A DNA stretch of 64,000 bases from Siphonodentalium dalli (lineage: Eukaryota > Mollusca > Scaphopoda > Gadilida > Siphonodentaliidae): the NCBI GenBank assembly GCA_032622095.1, contig CP136064.1, positions 1,116,001 to 1,180,000 of the forward strand. The letters are read 5' to 3'. Shown here piece by piece: positions 38,235-52,200 of this stretch. The translations under genes and the position numbers were made by a program. A model generated the notes under the pieces. That model did no database searches and had not been told where the DNA came from. It saw only the letters and a list, made by a program, of their open reading frames with translations. Position 1 is the stretch's first letter; the number at the start of each line of letters is the position of its first letter.

Positions 38235-40524
38235 TTAAGGGGTATCTGCTATAGACTGGTTCCATGGTGGAGTACGGTTGGATATTTTCAATTTGGCGCA
38301 TGTTTTTCCATACCGCGCCATGTCAAATCTGGCCATATCCGAATCGGGTTGTCATTTACAATGACTACAGAAAATAAATATCTTCATGTTGGAAAGCAAA
38401 TGTATGTTTAAAGGAACAGATGTATCTCAACTTAAAGGGACATAAGTAACACAGTCACCAACTTAAAGGGGTATCTGCTATAGACTGGTTCCATGGTGGA
38501 GTACGGCTGGATATTTTCAATTTGGCGCATGTTTCTCCATACCGCGCCATGTCAAATCTGGCCATATCCGAATCGGGTTGTCATTTACAATGACTGCAGA
38601 AAATATATATCTTCATGTTGGAATGCAAATGTATGTTTAAAGGAACAGATGTATCTCAACTTAAAGGGACATAAGTAACACAGTCACCAACTTTAAGGGG
38701 TATCTGCTATAGACTGGTTACATGGTGGAGTACGGTTGGATATTTTCAATTTTGCGCATGTTTCTCCATACCGCGCCATGTCAAATCTGGCCATATCCGA
38801 ATCGGGTTGTCATTTACAATGACTGCAGAAAATAAATATCTTCATGTTGGAATGCAAATGTATGTTTAAAGGAACAGATGTATCTCAACTTAAAGGGACA
38901 TAAGTAACACAGTCACCAACTTAAAGAGGTGTCTGATTTAGACTGGTTCCATGGTGGAGTACGGTTGGATATTTTCTATTTGGCGCATGTTTCTCCATAC
39001 CGCGCCATGTCAAATATGGCCATATCCGAATCGGGTTGTCATTTACAATGACTACAGAAAATAAATATCTTCATGTTGGAATGCAAATGTATGTTTAAAG
39101 AAACAGATGTATCTCAACTTAAAGGGACATAAGTAACACAGTCACCAACTTTAAGGGGTATCTGCTATAGACTGGTTCCATGGTGGAGTACTGTTGGATA
39201 TTTTCAATTTGGCGCATGTTTCTCCATACCGCGCCATGTCAAATCTGGCCATATCCGAATCGGGTAGTCATTTACAATGACTACAGAAAATAAATATCTT
39301 CATGTTGGAATGCAAATGTATGTTTAAAGGAACACATGTATCTCAACTTAAAGGGACATAAGTAACACAGTCACCAACTTTAAGGGGTATCTGCTATAGA
39401 CTGGTTCCATGGTGGAGTACGGTTGGATATTTTCAATTTGGCGCATGTTTTTCCATACCGCGCCATGTCAAATCTGGCCATATCCGAATCGGGTTGTCAT
39501 TTACAATGACTACAGAAAATAAATATCTTCATGTTGGAAAGCAAATGTATGTTTAAAGGAACAGATGTATCTCAACTTAAAGGGACATAAGTAACACAGT
39601 CACCAACTTAAAGGGGTATGTGCTATAGACTGGTTCCATGGTGGAGTACGGTTGGATATTTTCAATTTGGCGCATGTTTCTCCATACCGCGCCATGTCAA
39701 ATCTGGCCATATCCGAATCGGGTTGTTATTTACAATGACTGCAGAAAATATATATCTTCATGTTGGAATGCAAATGTATGTTTAAAGGAACAGATGTATC
39801 TCAACTTAAAGGGACATAAGTAACACAGTCACCAACTTAAAGGGGTATCTGCTATAGACTGGTTCCATGGTGGAGTACGGTTGGATATTTTCAATTTGGC
39901 GCATGTTTCTCCCTACCGCGCCATGTCAAATCTGGCCATATCCGAATCGGGTTGTCATTTACAATGACTACAGAAAATAAATATCTTCATGTTGGAATGC
40001 AAATGTATGTTTAAAGGAACAGATGTATCTCAACTTAAAGGGACATAAGTAACACAGTCACCAACTTTAAGGGGTATCTGCTATAGACTGGTTCCATGGT
40101 GGAGTACGGTTGGATATTTTCAATTTGGCGCTTGTTTCTCCATACCGCGCCATGTCAAATCTGGCCATATCCGAATCGGGTTGTCATTTACAATGACTGC
40201 AGAAAATATATATCTTCATGGTGGAATGCAAATGTATGTTTAAAGGAACAGATGTATCTCAACTTAAAGGGACATAAGTAACACAGTCACCAACTTTAAG
40301 GGGTATCTGCTATAGACTGGTTTCATGGTGGAGTACGGTTGGATATTTTCAATTTGGCGCATGTTTCTCCATACCGCGCCATGTCAAATCTGGCCATATC
40401 CGAATCGGGTTGTCATTTACAATGACTGCAGAAAATATATATCTTCATCTTGGAATGCAAATGTATGTTTAAAGGAACAGATGTATCTCAACTTAAAGGG
40501 ACATAAGTAACACAGTCACCAACT

Positions 40525-40982
40525 TTAAGGGGTATCTGCTATAGACTGGTTCCATGGTGGAGTACGGTTGGATATTTTCTATTTGGCGCATGTTTCTCCA
40601 TACCGCGCCATGTCAAATCTGGCCATATCCGAATCGGGTTGTCATTTACAATGACTGCAGAAAATAAATATCTTCATGTTGGAATGCAAATGTATGTTTA
40701 AAGGAACAGATGTATCTCAACTTAAAGGGACATAAGTAACACAGTCACCAACTTTAAGGGGTATCTGCTATAGACTGGTTACATGGTGGAGTACGGTTGG
40801 ATATTTTCAATTTTGCACATGTTTCTCCATACCGCGCCATGTCAAATCTGGCCATATCCTAATCGGGTTGTCATTTACAATGACTGCAGAAAATAAATAT
40901 CTTCATGTTAGAATGCAAATGTATGTTTAAAGGAACAGATGTATCTCAACTTAAAGGGACATAAGTAACACAGTCACCAACT
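40525..40982 (+). repeat. I-Y dimer, tandem duplication copy 1 (458 bp)
   Basis: An I monomer (a56t, CTGCAG) and a Y monomer (GCACATG, CCTAATCGG, GTTAGAATG) are repeated at once as 40983-41440. I noticed no difference between the two dimers. It is the smallest tandem duplication I can resolve above the monomer level. Confidence 0.92.
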
Positions 40983-41440
40983 TTAAGGGGTATCTGCTAT
41001 AGACTGGTTCCATGGTGGAGTACGGTTGGATATTTTCTATTTGGCGCATGTTTCTCCATACCGCGCCATGTCAAATCTGGCCATATCCGAATCGGGTTGT
41101 CATTTACAATGACTGCAGAAAATAAATATCTTCATGTTGGAATGCAAATGTATGTTTAAAGGAACAGATGTATCTCAACTTAAAGGGACATAAGTAACAC
41201 AGTCACCAACTTTAAGGGGTATCTGCTATAGACTGGTTACATGGTGGAGTACGGTTGGATATTTTCAATTTTGCACATGTTTCTCCATACCGCGCCATGT
41301 CAAATCTGGCCATATCCTAATCGGGTTGTCATTTACAATGACTGCAGAAAATAAATATCTTCATGTTAGAATGCAAATGTATGTTTAAAGGAACAGATGT
41401 ATCTCAACTTAAAGGGACATAAGTAACACAGTCACCAACT
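40983..41440 (+). repeat. I-Y dimer, tandem duplication copy 2 (458 bp)
   Basis: This second copy is followed by B at 41441, the usual successor of Y in units 3 and 5-7. Confidence 0.92.
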
Positions 41441-44187
41441 TAAAGAGGTGTCTGATTTAGACTGGTTCCATGGTGGAGTACGGTTGGATATTTTCTATTT
41501 GGCGCATGTTTCTCCATACCGCGCCATGTCAAATCTGGCCATATCCGAATCGGGTTGTCATTTACAATGACTACAGAAAATAAATATCTTCATGTTGGAA
41601 TGCAAATGTATGTTTAAAGAAACAGATGTATCTCAACTTAAAGGGACATAAGTAACACAGTCACCAACTTTAAGGGGTATCTGCTATAGACTGGTTCCAT
41701 GGTGGAGTACGGTTGGATATTTTCAATTTGGCGCATGTTTCTCCATACCGCGCTATGTCAAATCTGGCCCTATCCGAATCGGGTTGTCATTTACAATGAC
41801 TGCAGAAAATATATATCTTCATGGTGGAATGCAAATGTATGTTTAAAGGAACAGATGTATCTCAACTTAAAGGGACATAAGTAACACAGTCACCAACTTT
41901 AAGGGGTATCTGCTATAGACTGGTTCCATGGTGGAGTACGGTTGGATATTTTCAATTTGGCGCATGTTTCTCCATACCGCGCCATGTCAAATCTGGCCAT
42001 ATCCGAATCGGGTTGTCATTTACAATGACTGCAGAAAATATATATCTTCATGTTGGAATGCAAATGAATGTTTAAAGGAACAGATGTATCTCAACTTAAA
42101 GGGACATAAGTAACACCGTCACCAACTTTAAGGGGTATCTGCTATAGACTGGTTACATGGTGGAGTACGGTTGGATATTTTCAATTTTGCGCATGTTTCT
42201 CCATACCGCGCCATGTAAAATCTGGCCATATCCGAATCGGGTTGTCATTTACAATGACTGCAGAAAATAAATATCTTCATGTTGGAATGCAAATGTATGT
42301 TTAAAGGAACAGATGTATCTCAACTTAAAGGGACATAAGTAACACAGTCACCAACTTTAAGGGGTATCTGCTATAGACTGGTTCCATGGTGGAGTACGGT
42401 TGGATATTTACTATTTGGCGCATTTTTCTCCATACCGCGCCATGTCAAATCTGGCCATATCCGAATCGGGTTGTCATTTACAATGACTACAGAAAATATA
42501 TATCTTCATGTTGGAATGCAAATGTATGTTTAAAGGAACAGATGTATCTCAACTTAAAGGGACATAAGTAACACCGTCACCAACTTTAAGGGGTATCTGC
42601 TAAGACTGGTTCCATGGTGGAGTACTGTTGTATATTTTCAATTTGGCGCATGTTTTTCCATACCGCGCCATGTCAAATCTGGCCATATCCGAATCGGGTT
42701 GTCATTTACAATGACTACAGAAAATAAATATCTTCATGTTGGAATGCAAATGTATGTTTAAAGGAACAGATGTATCTCAACTTAAAGGGACATAAGTAAC
42801 ACAGTCACCAACTTTAAGGGGTATCTGCTATAGACTGGTTACATGGTGGAGTACGGTTGGATATTTTCAATTTTGCGCATGTTTCTCCATACCGCGCCAT
42901 GTCAAATCTGGCCATATCCGAATCGGGTTGTCATTTACAATGACTGCAGAAAATAAATATCTTCATGTTGGAATGCAAATGTATGTTTAAAGGAACAGAT
43001 GTATCTCAACTTAAAGGGACATAAGTAACACAGTCACCAACTTAAAGAGGTGTCTGATTTAGACTGGTTCCATGGTGGAGTACGGTTGGATATTTTCTAT
43101 TTGGCGCATGTTTCTCCATACCGCGCCATGTCAAATCTGGCCATATCCGAATCGGGTTGTCATTTACAATGACTACAGAAAATAAATATCTTCATGTTGG
43201 AATGCAAATGTATGTTTAAAGAAACAGATGTATCTCAACTTAAGGGGACATAAGTAACACAGTCACCAACTTTAAGGGGTATCTGCTATAGACTGGTTCC
43301 ATGGTGGAGTACTGTTGGATATTTTCAATTTGGCGCATGTTTCTCCATACCGCGCCATGTCAAATCTGGCCATATCCGAATCGGGTTGTCATTTACAATG
43401 ACTACAGAAAATAAATATCTTCATGTTGGAATGCAAATGTATGTTTAAAGGAACACATGTATCTCAACTTAAAGGGACATAAGTAACACAGTCACCAACT
43501 TTAAGGGGTATCTGCTATAGACTGGTTCCATGGTGGAGTACGGTTGGATATTTTCAATTTGGCGCATGTTTTTCCATACCGCGCCATGTCAAATCTGGCC
43601 ATATCCGAATCGGGTTGTCATTTACAATGACTACAGAAAATAAATATCTTCATGTTGGAAAGCAAATGTATGTTTAAAGGAACAGATGTATCTCAACTTA
43701 AAGGGACATAAGTAACACAGTCACCAACTTAAAGGGGTATCTGCTATAGACTGGTTCCATGGTGGAGTACGGCTGGATATTTTCAATTTGGCGCATGTTT
43801 CTCCATACCGCGCCATGTCAAATCTGGCCATATCCGAATCGGGTTGTCATTTACAATGACTGCAGAAAATATATATCTTCATGTTGGAATGCAAATGTAT
43901 GTTTAAAGGAACAGATGTATCTCAACTTAAAGGGACATAAGTAACACAGTCACCAACTTTAAGGGGTATCTGCTATAGACTGGTTACATGGTGGAGTACG
44001 GTTGGATATTTTCAATTTTGCGCATGTTTCTCCATACCGCGCCATGTCAAATCTGGCCATATCCGAATCGGGTTGTCATTTACAATGACTGCAGAAAATA
44101 AATATCTTCATGTTGGAATGCAAATGTATGTTTAAAGGAACAGATGTATCTCAACTTAAAGGGACATAAGTAACACAGTCACCAACT

Positions 44188-47100
44188 TAAAGAGGTGTCT
44201 GATTTAGACTGGTTCCATGGTGGAGTACGGTTGGATATTTTCTATTTGGCGCATGTTTCTCCATACCGCGCCATGTCAAATATGGCCATATCCGAATCGG
44301 GTTGTCATTTACAATGACTACAGAAAATAAATATCTTCATGTTGGAATGCAAATGTATGTTTAAAGAAACAGATGTATCTCAACTTAAAGGGACATAAGT
44401 AACACAGTCACCAACTTTAAGGGGTATCTGCTATAGACTGGTTCCATGGTGGAGTACTGTTGGATATTTTCAATTTGGCGCATGTTTCTCCATACCGCGC
44501 CATGTCAAATCTGGCCATATCCGAATCGGGTAGTCATTTACAATGACTACAGAAAATAAATATCTTCATGTTGGAATGCAAATGTATGTTTAAAGGAACA
44601 CATGTATCTCAACTTAAAGGGACATAAGTAACACAGTCACCAACTTTAAGGGGTATCTGCTATAGACTGGTTCCATGGTGGAGTACGGTTGGATATTTTC
44701 AATTTGGCGCATGTTTTTCCATACCGCGCCATGTCAAATCTGGCCATATCCGAATCGGGTTGTCATTTACAATGACTACAGAAAATAAATATCTTCATGT
44801 TGGAAAGCAAATGTATGTTTAAAGGAACAGATGTATCTCAACTTAAAGGGACATAAGTAACACAGTCACCAACTTAAAGGGGTATGTGCTATAGACTGGT
44901 TCCATGGTGGAGTACGGTTGGATATTTTCAATTTGGCGCATGTTTCTCCATACCGCGCCATGTCAAATCTGGCCATATCCGAATCGGGTTGTTATTTACA
45001 ATGACTGCAGAAAATATATATCTTCATGTTGGAATGCAAATGTATGTTTAAAGGAACAGATGTATCTCAACTTAAAGGGACATAAGTAACACAGTCACCA
45101 ACTTAAAGGGGTATCTGCTATAGACTGGTTCCATGGTGGAGTACGGTTGGATATTTTCAATTTGGCGCATGTTTCTCCCTACCGCGCCATGTCAAATCTG
45201 GCCATATCCGAATCGGGTTGTCATTTACAATGACTACAGAAAATAAATATCTTCATGTTGGAATGCAAATGTATGTTTAAAGGAACAGATGTATCTCAAC
45301 TTAAAGGGACATAAGTAACACAGTCACCAACTTTAAGGGGTATCTGCTATAGACTGGTTCCATGGTGGAGTACGGTTGGATATTTTCAATTTGGCGCTTG
45401 TTTCTCCATACCGCGCCATGTCAAATCTGGCCATATCCGAATCGGGTTGTCATTTACAATGACTGCAGAAAATATATATCTTCATGGTGGAATGCAAATG
45501 TATGTTTAAAGGAACAGATGTATCTCAACTTAAAGGGACATAAGTAACACAGTCACCAACTTTAAGGGGTATCTGCTATAGACTGGTTTCATGGTGGAGT
45601 ACGGTTGGATATTTTCAATTTGGCGCATGTTTCTCCATACCGCGCCATGTCAAATCTGGCCATATCCGAATCGGGTTGTCATTTACAATGACTGCAGAAA
45701 ATATATATCTTCATCTTGGAATGCAAATGTATGTTTAAAGGAACAGATGTATCTCAACTTAAAGGGACATAAGTAACACACTCACCAACTTTAAGGGGTA
45801 TCTGCTATAGACTGGTTCCATGGTGGAGTACGGTTGGATATTTTCTATTTGGCGCATGTTTCTCCATACCGCGCCATGTCAAATCTGGCCATATCCGAAT
45901 CGGGTTGTCATTTACAATGACTGCAGAAAATAAATATCTTCATGTTGGAATGCAAATGTATGTTTAAAGGAACAGATGTATCTCAACTTAAAGGGACATA
46001 AGTAACACAGTCACCAACTTTAAGGGGTATCTGCTATAGACTGGTTACATGGTGGAGTACGGTTGGATATTTTCAATTTTGCACATGTTTCTCCATACCG
46101 CGCCATGTCAAATCTGGCCATATCCTAATCGGGTTGTCATTTACAATGACTGCAGAAAATAAATATCTTCATGTTAGAATGCAAATGTATGTTTAAAGGA
46201 ACAGATGTATCTCAACTTAAAGGGACATAAGTAACACAGTCACCAACTTAAAGAGGTGTCTGATTTAGACTGGTTCCATGGTGGAGTACGGTTGGATATT
46301 TTCTATTTGGCGCATGTTTCTCCATACCGCGCCATGTCAAATCTGGCCATATCCGAATCGGGTTGTCATTTACAATGACTACAGAAAATAAATATCTTCA
46401 TGTTGGAATGCAAATGTATGTTTAAAGAAACAGATGTATCTCAACTTAAAGGGACATAAGTAACACAGTCACCAACTTTAAGGGGTATCTGCTATAGACT
46501 GGTTCCATGGTGGAGTACTGTTGGATATTTTCAATTTGGCGCATGTTTCTCCCTACCGCGCCATGTCAAATCTGGCCATATCCGAATCGGGTTGTCATTT
46601 ACAATGACTACAGAAAATAAATATCTTCATGGTGGAATGCAAATGTATGTTTAAAGGAACAGATGTATCTCAACTTAAAGGGACATAAGTAACACAGTCA
46701 CCAACTTTAAGGGGTATCTGCTATAGACTGGTTCCATGGTGGAGTACGGTTGGATATTTTCAATTTGGCGCATGTTTCTCCATACCGCGCCATGTCAAAT
46801 CTGGCCATATCCGAATCGGGTTGTCATTTACAATGACTGCAGAAAATAATTATCTTCATGTTGGAATGCAAATGTATGTTTAAAGGAACAGATGTATCTC
46901 AACTTAAAGGGACATAAGTAACACAGTCACCAACTTAAAGAGGTGTCTGATTTAGACTGGTTCCATGGTGGAGTACGGTTGGATATTTTCTATTTGGCGC
47001 ATGTTTCTCCATACCGCGCCATGTCAAATCTGGCCATATCCGAATCGGGTTGTCATTTACAATGACTACAGAAAATAAATATCTTCATGTTGGAATGCAA

Positions 47101-49223
47101 ATGTATGTTTAAAGGAACACATGTATCTCAACTTAAAGGGACATAAGTAACACAGTCACCAACTTTAAGGGGTATCTGCTATAGACTGGTTCCATGGTGG
47201 AGTACGGTTGGATATTTTCAATTTGGCGCATGTTTTTCCATACCGCGCCATGTCAAATCTGGCCATATCCGAATCGGGTTGTCATTTACAATGACTACAG
47301 AAAATAAATATCTTCATGTTGGAAAGCAAATGTATGTTTAAAGGAACAGATGTAACTCAACTTAAAGGGACATAAGTAACACAGTCACCAACTTAAAGGG
47401 GTATCTGCTATAGACTGGTTCCATGGTGGAGTACGGTTGGATATTTTCAATTTGGCGCATGTTTCTCCATACCGCGCCATGTCAAATCTGGCCATATCCG
47501 AATCGGGTTGTTATTTACAATGACTGCAGAAAATATATATCTTCATGGTGGAATGCAAATGTATGTTTAAAGGAACAGATGTATCTCAACTTAAAGGGAC
47601 ATAAGTAACACAGTCACCAACTTAAAGGGGTATCTGCTATAGACTGGTTCCATGGTGGAGTACGGTTGGATATTTTCAATTTGGCGCATGTTTCTCCCTA
47701 CCGCGCCATGTCAAATCTGGCCATATCCGAATCGGGTTGTCATTTACAATGACTACAGAAAATAAATATCTTCATGTTGGAATGCAAATGTATGTTTAAA
47801 GGAACAGATGTATCTCAACTTAAAGGGACATAAGTAACAGTCACCAAATGTAAGGGGTATCTGCTATAGACTGGTTCCATGGTGGAGTACGGTTGGATAT
47901 TTTCAATTTGGCGCTTGTTTCTCCATACCGCGCCATGTCAAATCTGGCCATATCCGAATCGGGTTGTCATTTACAATGACTGCAGAAAATATATATCTTC
48001 ATGGTGGAATGCAAATGTATGTTTAAAGGAACAGATGTATCTCAACTTAAAGGGACATAAGTAACACAGTCACCAACTTTAAGGGGTATCTGCTATAGAC
48101 TGGTTTCATGGTGGAGTACGGTTGGATATTTTCAATTTGGCGCATGTTTCTCCATACCGCGCCATGTCAAATCTGGCCATATCCGAATCGGGTTGTCATT
48201 TACAATGACTGCAGAAAATATATATCTTCATGTTGGAATGCAAATGTATGTTTAAAGGAACAGATGTATCTCAACTTAAAGGGACATAAGTAACACAGTC
48301 ACCAACTTTAAGGGGTATCTGCTATAGACTGGTTCCATGGTGGAGTACGGTTGGATATTTTCAATTTGGCGCATGTTTTTCCATACCGCGCCATGTCAAA
48401 TCTGGCCATATCCGAATCGGGTTGTCATTTACAATGACTACAGAAAATAAATATCTTCATGTTGGAAAGCAAATGTATGTTTAAAGGAACAGATGTATCT
48501 CAACTTAAAGGGACATAAGTAACACAGTCACCAACTTTAAGGGGTATCTGCTATAGACTGGTTACATGGTGGAGTACGGTTGGATATTTTCAATTTTGCA
48601 CATGTTTCTCCATACCGCGCCATGTCAAATCTGGCCATATCCTAATCGGGTTGTCATTTACAATGACTGCAGAAAATATATATCTTCATGTTGGAATGCA
48701 AATGTATGTTTAAAGGAACACATGTATCTCAACTTAAAGGGACATAAGTAACACAGTCACCAACTTTAAGGGGTATCTGCTATAGACTGGTTCCATGGTG
48801 GAGTACGGTTGGATATTTTCAATTTGGCGCATGTTTTTCCATACCGCGCCATGTCAAATCTGGCCATATCCGAATCGGGTTGTCATTTACAATGACTACA
48901 GAAAATAAATATCTTCATGTTGGAAAGCAAATGTATGTTTAAAGGAACAGATGTATCTCAACTTAAAGGGACATAAGTAACACAGTCACCAACTTAAAGG
49001 GGTATCTGCTATAGACTGGTTCCATGGTGGAGTACGGCTGGATATTTTCAATTTGGCGCATGTTTCTCCATACCGCGCCATGTCAAATCTGGCCATATCC
49101 GAATCGGGTTGTCATTTACAATGACTGCAGAAAATATATATCTTCATGTTGGAATGCAAATGTATGTTTAAAGGAACAGATGTATCTCAACTTAAAGGGA
49201 CATAAGTAACACAGTCACCAACT
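44188..49223 (+). repeat. 22-monomer tandem duplication, copy 1 (5036 bp)
   Basis: It runs from B' to X and repeats at 49224-54259 at exactly 5036 bp. The copies share all the rare marks listed for unit 5. Copy 2 joins X directly to B', missing the A monomer found at the other six unit starts, so 49223/49224 is the exchange junction. Confidence 0.93.
48537..48765 (+). repeat. Y chimeric monomer
   Basis: The 5' half is Y (c28a, g61t, g64a, g107t). The 3' half has a143t and g185c and lacks g157a, so it resembles an E/X-type middle followed by a C-type end. It lies between two D monomers. It is repeated at 53573-53801. In the incidental reading frame it changes WRM to LHM and Q to H, which shows that these open frames drift with the DNA. 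Confidence 0.82.
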
Positions 49224-52200
49224 TAAAGAGGTGTCTGATTTAGACTGGTTCCATGGTGGAGTACGGTTGGATATTTTCTATTTGGCGCATGTTTCTCCAT
49301 ACCGCGCCATGTCAAATATGGCCATATCCGAATCGGGTTGTCATTTACAATGACTACAGAAAATAAATATCTTCATGTTGGAATGCAAATGTATGTTTAA
49401 AGAAACAGATGTATCTCAACTTAAAGGGACATAAGTAACACAGTCACCAACTTTAAGGGGTATCTGCTATAGACTGGTTCCATGGTGGAGTACTGTTGGA
49501 TATTTTCAATTTGGCGCATGTTTCTCCATACCGCGCCATGTCAAATCTGGCCATATCCGAATCGGGTAGTCATTTACAATGACTACAGAAAATAAATATC
49601 TTCATGTTGGAATGCAAATGTATGTTTAAAGGAACACATGTATCTCAACTTAAAGGGACATAAGTAACACAGTCACCAACTTTAAGGGGTATCTGCTATA
49701 GACTGGTTCCATGGTGGAGTACGGTTGGATATTTTCAATTTGGCGCATGTTTTTCCATACCGCGCCATGTCAAATCTGGCCATATCCGAATCGGGTTGTC
49801 ATTTACAATGACTACAGAAAATAAATATCTTCATGTTGGAAAGCAAATGTATGTTTAAAGGAACAGATGTATCTCAACTTAAAGGGACATAAGTAACACA
49901 GTCACCAACTTAAAGGGGTATGTGCTATAGACTGGTTCCATGGTGGAGTACGGTTGGATATTTTCAATTTGGCGCATGTTTCTCCATACCGCGCCATGTC
50001 AAATCTGGCCATATCCGAATCGGGTTGTTATTTACAATGACTGCAGAAAATATATATCTTCATGTTGGAATGCAAATGTATGTTTAAAGGAACAGATGTA
50101 TCTCAACTTAAAGGGACATAAGTAACACAGTCACCAACTTAAAGGGGTATCTGCTATAGACTGGTTCCATGGTGGAGTACGGTTGGATATTTTCAATTTG
50201 GCGCATGTTTCTCCCTACCGCGCCATGTCAAATCTGGCCATATCCGAATCGGGTTGTCATTTACAATGACTACAGAAAATAAATATCTTCATGTTGGAAT
50301 GCAAATGTATGTTTAAAGGAACAGATGTATCTCAACTTAAAGGGACATAAGTAACACAGTCACCAACTTTAAGGGGTATCTGCTATAGACTGGTTCCATG
50401 GTGGAGTACGGTTGGATATTTTCAATTTGGCGCTTGTTTCTCCATACCGCGCCATGTCAAATCTGGCCATATCCGAATCGGGTTGTCATTTACAATGACT
50501 GCAGAAAATATATATCTTCATGGTGGAATGCAAATGTATGTTTAAAGGAACAGATGTATCTCAACTTAAAGGGACATAAGTAACACAGTCACCAACTTTA
50601 AGGGGTATCTGCTATAGACTGGTTTCATGGTGGAGTACGGTTGGATATTTTCAATTTGGCGCATGTTTCTCCATACCGCGCCATGTCAAATCTGGCCATA
50701 TCCGAATCGGGTTGTCATTTACAATGACTGCAGAAAATATATATCTTCATCTTGGAATGCAAATGTATGTTTAAAGGAACAGATGTATCTCAACTTAAAG
50801 GGACATAAGTAACACACTCACCAACTTTAAGGGGTATCTGCTATAGACTGGTTCCATGGTGGAGTACGGTTGGATATTTTCTATTTGGCGCATGTTTCTC
50901 CATACCGCGCCATGTCAAATCTGGCCATATCCGAATCGGGTTGTCATTTACAATGACTGCAGAAAATAAATATCTTCATGTTGGAATGCAAATGTATGTT
51001 TAAAGGAACAGATGTATCTCAACTTAAAGGGACATAAGTAACACAGTCACCAACTTTAAGGGGTATCTGCTATAGACTGGTTACATGGTGGAGTACGGTT
51101 GGATATTTTCAATTTTGCACATGTTTCTCCATACCGCGCCATGTCAAATCTGGCCATATCCTAATCGGGTTGTCATTTACAATGACTGCAGAAAATAAAT
51201 ATCTTCATGTTAGAATGCAAATGTATGTTTAAAGGAACAGATGTATCTCAACTTAAAGGGACATAAGTAACACAGTCACCAACTTAAAGAGGTGTCTGAT
51301 TTAGACTGGTTCCATGGTGGAGTACGGTTGGATATTTTCTATTTGGCGCATGTTTCTCCATACCGCGCCATGTCAAATCTGGCCATATCCGAATCGGGTT
51401 GTCATTTACAATGACTACAGAAAATAAATATCTTCATGTTGGAATGCAAATGTATGTTTAAAGAAACAGATGTATCTCAACTTAAAGGGACATAAGTAAC
51501 ACAGTCACCAACTTTAAGGGGTATCTGCTATAGACTGGTTCCATGGTGGAGTACTGTTGGATATTTTCAATTTGGCGCATGTTTCTCCCTACCGCGCCAT
51601 GTCAAATCTGGCCATATCCGAATCGGGTTGTCATTTACAATGACTACAGAAAATAAATATCTTCATGGTGGAATGCAAATGTATGTTTAAAGGAACAGAT
51701 GTATCTCAACTTAAAGGGACATAAGTAACACAGTCACCAACTTTAAGGGGTATCTGCTATAGACTGGTTCCATGGTGGAGTACGGTTGGATATTTTCAAT
51801 TTGGCGCATGTTTCTCCATACCGCGCCATGTCAAATCTGGCCATATCCGAATCGGGTTGTCATTTACAATGACTGCAGAAAATAATTATCTTCATGTTGG
51901 AATGCAAATGTATGTTTAAAGGAACAGATGTATCTCAACTTAAAGGGACATAAGTAACACAGTCACCAACTTAAAGAGGTGTCTGATTTAGACTGGTTCC
52001 ATGGTGGAGTACGGTTGGATATTTTCTATTTGGCGCATGTTTCTCCATACCGCGCCATGTCAAATCTGGCCATATCCGAATCGGGTTGTCATTTACAATG
52101 ACTACAGAAAATAAATATCTTCATGTTGGAATGCAAATGTATGTTTAAAGGAACACATGTATCTCAACTTAAAGGGACATAAGTAACACAGTCACCAACT

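Larger units (their letters stand above)
23802..38692 (+). repeat. HOR unit 3, 65 monomers, the most rearranged unit
   Basis: It opens A B' C' D E F G H I, then departs from the ring with Y B Z, a CTGCAG/AATGATTAT type, a B/C chimera, D, a second E type (t155g), F G H I, and a long run of diverged monomers to about 33.4 kb. It returns through two copies of a 10-monomer block ending in M N O A B C, then D X. The total of 14891 bp equals 65 x 229 plus 6, from three 3-bp gains and three 1-bp losses. J is absent from here to the end of the window. Confidence 0.88.
38693..43958 (+). repeat. HOR unit 4, 23 monomers (5266 bp)
   Basis: The order is A B' C' D E F G H I Y I Y B K-like L M N O A B C D X. 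It follows the base ring except that J is replaced by Y I Y B. The K-like monomer (41670) has c84t and a101c but lacks the 1-bp loss and keeps CTGCAG, so it is intermediate between K and G/E types. The segment 41670-48294 is collinear with 21514-28138 at an offset of 20156-20158 bp. Confidence 0.9.
43959..49223 (+). repeat. HOR unit 5, 23 monomers (5265 bp)
   Basis: The order is A B' C' D E F G H I Y B Z, AATAATTAT type, B/C chimera, D E(t155g) F G H D, Y chimera, D X. Private marks shared with unit 6 are the GTATGTGCT change in E (about 44886 and 49922, also at 39619), g220c (about 45781 and 50817), and a 2-bp loss before G with CAAATGTAAGG (about 47838 and 52874). Confidence 0.9.
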
